A DNA stretch of 16,220 nucleotides from an uncultured Peptococcaceae bacterium (GTDB taxonomy: Bacteria > Bacillota > Desulfotomaculia > Desulfotomaculales > Desulfallaceae). The notes below the pieces were generated by a model. That model saw only the letters and a list, made by a program, of their open reading frames with translations, did not search any database and was not told where the DNA came from. The stretch's first letter is position 1, and each line of letters begins with the position of its first letter. The stretch spans positions 1 to 16,220 of the forward strand of contig CAJYBN010000039.1 in assembly GCA_913064925.1 (NCBI GenBank). The letters are read 5' to 3'. The translations under genes were made by a program, and so were the position numbers. Below, one piece after another: positions 14,619 to 16,220 of the stretch.

Positions 14619-15242
14619 CTACCGAAGCAAGCGGGACAAGAAGTGATGCAGGATGATGGCCGTCATACCCCAAATAAAGTAATCCTTGTACTCGTAAATG
14701 TAGGTGGGGTAAGACCAGCGCTTCTGCCAGCCGCCCCTGTACCTGGCCGGCACCCGGTGCAGCGGGAAATCATCCCCGTAGCGGGTGGCCACATCCACGT
14801 AGCTGACCCCGGGCTTATACGCCAGCAGGTAAGACAAGGGCACCGCAAAGACGCTGTCCACCTCTTTGCTGTTGGGCACAATGCGCTCGGGGTGCAGCAC
14901 CCTGCCTACATAGGGGTAAATAATTGTCCCCATCGGGGTAACCAGGAAATCAAGCGGGGCCAGCAGCTGGAAATCAGCTTGGCACAGCCCCAGCTCCTCC
15001 GCCGCTTCCCGCAGCGCGGCCCGCGACGGGTCGGCCAGCTCGGCGGCCTCCACCCTTCCGCCCGGAAAACAAATTTCCCCCGGCTGCCTTTCCAGCTGCA
15101 GGGAGCGTACCTCAAACAGGATTTCCGTTTCCCGTTCATGCTCCACCAGCGGCAGCAGCACCGCCGAAACCAGGTAATTTTCTTTTCCTATCAGGTCCGG
15201 CTTGCGGCGGGCGATTTTTCGTACCAATTCTTTCAATGTCAT
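14619..15242 (-). CDS. Nudix hydrolase, CoA-pyrophosphatase type
   Basis: A 207-residue hydrolase. The Nudix segment spans about 61-86, from GGRVEAA to LREAAEELGL, with metal-binding glutamates Glu79, Glu82 and Glu83. The spacing inside it is longer than in the classic box. The preceding VRSLQLERQPGEICFPGGRVE resembles the extra signature of the NudL/YeaB group, which splits CoA into 3',5'-ADP and 4'-phosphopantetheine. The start is uncertain. ATG at 15242 directly follows AGGTG with no spacer, while TTG at 15236 (two codons later) would be well placed behind AGGTGAT; a GTG at 15332 would add 30 residues with no ribosome site. The gene stands alone, convergent with oppF. CoA turnover fits a cell rich in CoA thioesters, but that is inference. 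Confidence 0.83.
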   Translation of the reverse strand: MTLKELVRKIARRKPDLIGKENYLVSAVLLPLVEHERETEILFEVRSLQLERQPGEICFPGGRVEAAELADPSRAALREAAEELGLCQADFQLLAPLDFLVTPMGTIIYPYVGRVLHPERIVPNSKEVDSVFAVPLSYLLAYKPGVSYVDVATRYGDDFPLHRVPARYRGGWQKRWSYPTYIYEYKDYFIWGMTAIILHHFLSRLLR

Positions 15243-15243
15243 C

Positions 15244-15268
15244 ACCTGTGCATAATTTCGGCACAGGT
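15244..15268 (-). promoter_or_regulatory. Inverted repeat over the Nudix ribosome site
   Basis: ACCTGTGC and GCACAGGT form a perfect 8-bp inverted repeat around a nine-base loop. On the minus-strand message, the 3' arm contains the AGGT of the only ribosome site and ends one base before the ATG at 15242. The stem could hide that site, or the DNA could be a repressor operator. Confidence 0.5.
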
Positions 15269-15404
15269 AACCTTTTAACCTGCACAGTTTTGATTTTATT
15301 CCTTCCGCCGGCGTAACGGCCGGGCCGGGCACCAGTCCGGGTCAAGGCAAAGCCGGAGCCAACATTATTACCCGGCGCTTCGCATGACCGGCTGCAGCGG
15401 GGAG

Positions 15405-15420
15405 CGTGATATTACTCACA
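15405..15420 (+). promoter_or_regulatory. CRP/FNR-type dyad upstream of korD
   Basis: CGTGATATTACTCACA differs from the CRP half-site pair TGTGA-N6-TCACA at one base. It is centred about 87 bases before the korD start. No strong promoter hexamers could be assigned; the rest of the 15269-15498 gap shows no gene. Confidence 0.35.
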
Positions 15421-15498
15421 GCACGCCCATAACTATTTAAAGGAAATGAGGAACAGATCCAGAATATTTAAATTAAATTGATGTTTGGGAGGACTGGT

Positions 15499-15729
15499 AT
15501 GGTCGTCGACGCCGGAAGCTTTATTTTTCAATTCAATACTGAACGCTGCAAGCGGTGCGGTATTTGCAGCCACTTCTGCCCCCGCCGGGTCATTGCAACC
15601 GGAGATGACGGGTACCCGTATGCGCGCCGGCCGGAAAAGTGCACCCGCTGCTTCCTTTGCTTTCACAGGTGCCCGGACTTTGCCGTGGAGGTGAAAGACG
15701 TTGACACAGACGCGATTTCTGCAGGGTAA
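15499..15729 (+). CDS. korD: 2-oxoacid:ferredoxin oxidoreductase delta subunit (two-cluster ferredoxin)
   Basis: A 76-residue protein with two complete [4Fe-4S] motifs, C17xxC20xxC23xxxC27P and C48xxC51xxC54xxxC58P. It would carry electrons from the thiamine-diphosphate active site of a 2-oxoacid oxidoreductase to external ferredoxin. ATG at 15499 is preferred because GGGAGG lies six bases upstream; in-frame TTG/ATG codons at 15478/15481 would add six or seven residues but lack a ribosome site. The last 29 bases overlap the start of the alpha-subunit gene. The delta-alpha order is typical of KorDABC-type 2-oxoglutarate enzymes, but branched-chain 2-oxoacid or pyruvate versions cannot be excluded. 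Confidence 0.87.
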   Translation: MVVDAGSFIFQFNTERCKRCGICSHFCPRRVIATGDDGYPYARRPEKCTRCFLCFHRCPDFAVEVKDVDTDAISAG

Positions 15730-16220
15730 TGAAGCCGTATCCCTGGCCGGCATCGCTGCAGGAGCGCGCTTTTTTGCCGGTTACCCCATCAGCCCGGCCA
15801 CCGAAATCGCCGAGCTGTGCTCGGACCTGCTGCCCCGGCACGGCGGGATATACGTGCAGATGGAAGACGAGCTGGCCAGCATTGCAGCCGTAATCGGCGC
15901 CAGCCTGGGGGGCATGAAATCCTTCACCGCCACCAGCGGGCCCGGGTTTTCGCTGATGCAGGAAAATATCGGCTTCGCCGTGATGGCCGAAGTGCCCTGC
16001 GTCATCATTAACGTGCAAAGATTCGGGCCCAGCACGGGCATCGCCACCCAGCCGGGCCAGGGCGACATCATGACCGCTCGCTGGGGCACCCACAGCGACC
16101 ACAGCATCGTGGCGCTGGCCCCCGCCTCGGTGCAGGAATGCTTCGAACTTACGGTGGAAGCGTTCAACCTGGCCGAAAGGTTTCGCACGCCGGTGATAGT
16201 GCTCACCGACGCCACCACCG
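15701..16220 (+). CDS. korA: 2-oxoacid:ferredoxin oxidoreductase alpha subunit, 3' end cut by the window
   Basis: The first 173 codons are present. The hallmark AGYPISPATEIAE (about residues 27-39) is the Pyr-domain signature of KorA-type alpha subunits, which carry part of the thiamine-diphosphate site. It is followed by QMEDELASIAAVIGASLGG and TATSGPGFSLMQENIGFA, both strongly conserved in the family. The start is TTG at 15701, with GGAGGTGA about six bases upstream inside korD, giving TQTRFLQGNEAVSLAGIAAGARFF, the expected N-terminus with its GNEA motif. It overlaps korD by 29 bases in another frame, so the two are translationally coupled. The beta and gamma subunits are expected just beyond the right edge. 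The substrate is likely 2-oxoglutarate, but this is not proven by the fragment. Confidence 0.88.
   Translation, partial: MTQTRFLQGNEAVSLAGIAAGARFFAGYPISPATEIAELCSDLLPRHGGIYVQMEDELASIAAVIGASLGGMKSFTATSGPGFSLMQENIGFAVMAEVPCVIINVQRFGPSTGIATQPGQGDIMTARWGTHSDHSIVALAPASVQECFELTVEAFNLAERFRTPVIVLTDATT

Overview
The window looks like chromosomal DNA of an anaerobic Bacillota, most likely a Clostridia member of the Peptococcaceae/Desulfotomaculum type. This is inferred from the gene families (4-hydroxybutyryl-CoA-dehydratase-like radical enzymes, a butyrate-type beta-oxidation set, a KorD-KorA type 2-oxoacid:ferredoxin oxidoreductase), the strong AGGAGG ribosome sites and the frequent TTG/GTG starts. 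No rRNA, tRNA, CRISPR array, insertion sequence or transposase was seen.

Layout. (1) Bases 1-4381, minus strand: a C4 acyl-CoA operon read right to left: a divergent 4-hydroxybutyryl-CoA dehydratase (AbfD)-family protein, 3-hydroxybutyryl-CoA dehydrogenase, an acyl-CoA dehydrogenase, and an enoyl-CoA hydratase cut by the window edge. (2) Bases 4382-4811: a 430-base AT-rich divergent control region with two back-to-back sigma-54 (-24/-12) promoters, one per strand, with repeat elements between them. (3) Bases 4812-8225, plus strand: a decayed second copy of the divergent AbfD-like gene (two nonsense codons, a large internal deletion, one frameshift), a nitroreductase-family flavoprotein, and an intact AbfD-family protein that keeps all the residues known to matter in the characterised enzyme. 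(4) Bases 8268-8573, minus strand: a frameshifted HEAT-repeat remnant. (5) Bases 8944-14603, plus strand: a complete five-gene oligopeptide/dipeptide ABC importer (A-B-C-D-F order) with a strong hairpin after the binding-protein gene. (6) Bases 14619-15242, minus strand: a CoA-pyrophosphatase-type Nudix hydrolase whose ribosome site sits in an inverted repeat. (7) Bases 15499-16220, plus strand: a two-cluster ferredoxin subunit overlapping the start of a 2-oxoacid:ferredoxin oxidoreductase alpha subunit, cut by the window edge.

How the parts may work together (inference): an AbfD-type enzyme would make crotonyl-CoA from 4-hydroxybutyryl-CoA or vinylacetyl-CoA. The hydratase and dehydrogenase would oxidise crotonyl-CoA towards acetoacetyl-CoA, and the acyl-CoA dehydrogenase would link crotonyl-CoA with butyryl-CoA. 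The sigma-54 promoters imply control by an enhancer-binding activator that is not in the window. The most interesting points are the paired sigma-54 promoters and the split of the AbfD family into a canonical copy and a subgroup with altered catalytic residues.
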